Below, piece after piece: positions 63,999 to 64,000 of a stretch of 64,000 nt of DNA. A program made the position numbers and the translations under genes. Position 1 is the first letter of the stretch. The number at the start of each line of letters is the position of its first letter. The stretch comes from Methanolobus tindarius DSM 2278. Lineage in GTDB: Archaea > Halobacteriota > Methanosarcinia > Methanosarcinales > Methanosarcinaceae. Under the pieces are notes generated by a model. That model made no database searches, had not been told where the DNA came from, and saw only the letters and a list, made by a program, of their open reading frames with translations. Location of the stretch: positions 2,578,879 through 2,642,878 of the forward strand of contig NZ_AZAJ01000001.1 in the NCBI RefSeq assembly GCF_000504205.1. The letters are read 5' to 3'.

Positions 63999-64000
63999 CA

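Overview
The window is chromosomal DNA from a methanogenic archaeon, most likely a methylotrophic, salt-adapted member of the Methanosarcinaceae (Methanolobus/Methanococcoides-like). The lineage marks are a KEOPS Kae1/Bud32 pair, a membrane-anchored archaeal LonB protease, an ATP-dependent archaeal DNA ligase, a tandem-domain Methanosarcinales-type S-layer protein, PGF-pre-PGF surface proteins and TATA-box promoters. The genus is an inference from gene content; no rRNA or methanogenesis gene is present.

Layout. 1-8.6 kb: two giant cell-surface proteins on the + strand, a 12-repeat Ig/cadherin-like adhesin (5' end outside the window) and a subtilisin-like protease, both ending in a poly-Gly linker, a PGF-pre-PGF domain and a C-terminal membrane segment. 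8.7-11.4 kb: kae1, bud32 and an XTP/dITP pyrophosphatase in one overlapping operon, then a pilin-like membrane protein. 11.5-20.3 kb: aroA, a DUF488 gene, htpX, a soluble multi-HAMP chemoreceptor, and three small or acidic secreted proteins. 20.3-30.5 kb: a membrane-bound winged-helix regulator, ACT protein plus homoserine dehydrogenase, DNA ligase, a cupredoxin-like lipoprotein, PAP2 and MFS membrane proteins, and a histidine kinase with a response regulator-PAS protein. 30.7-35.4 kb: lonB-tldD-tldE proteolysis operon. 36.3-36.6 kb: tRNA-Val, tRNA-Phe and tRNA-Gly. 36.7-48.4 kb: transporters (MATE, GltS, APC), an EVE protein, a GH13 amylase, a Met-rich zinc-ribbon protein, an ExbB/DUF2149 pair and the S-layer gene.

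48.6-64 kb is one long minus-strand block with very short gaps or 4-base overlaps that reads as a glycogen metabolism operon: GT3 glycogen synthase, GalT-like nucleotidyltransferase, GT4, CorA, DUF432, MscS, two GH57 proteins (one lacking the catalytic Asp), a V4R sensor-like protein, GH15 glucoamylase, glycogen debranching enzyme, a second GT4 and a DUF2582 winged-helix protein, closed by a hairpin terminator. The embedded ion-channel genes suggest that storage polysaccharide turnover is tied to osmotic or ionic state; this is the most interesting system-level feature.

Other points worth attention are a ~58-bp duplication flanking gltS that leaves a truncated 16-codon copy of a DUF2892 gene start, a possible H-type pseudoknot before that gene, a structured 5' leader before a Cys-rich secreted protein, long palindromes in the aroA/DUF488 divergent region, an unannotated 42-residue Cys-rich membrane peptide, and a cupredoxin that has lost most copper ligands. 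No CRISPR array, transposase or rRNA gene was seen.
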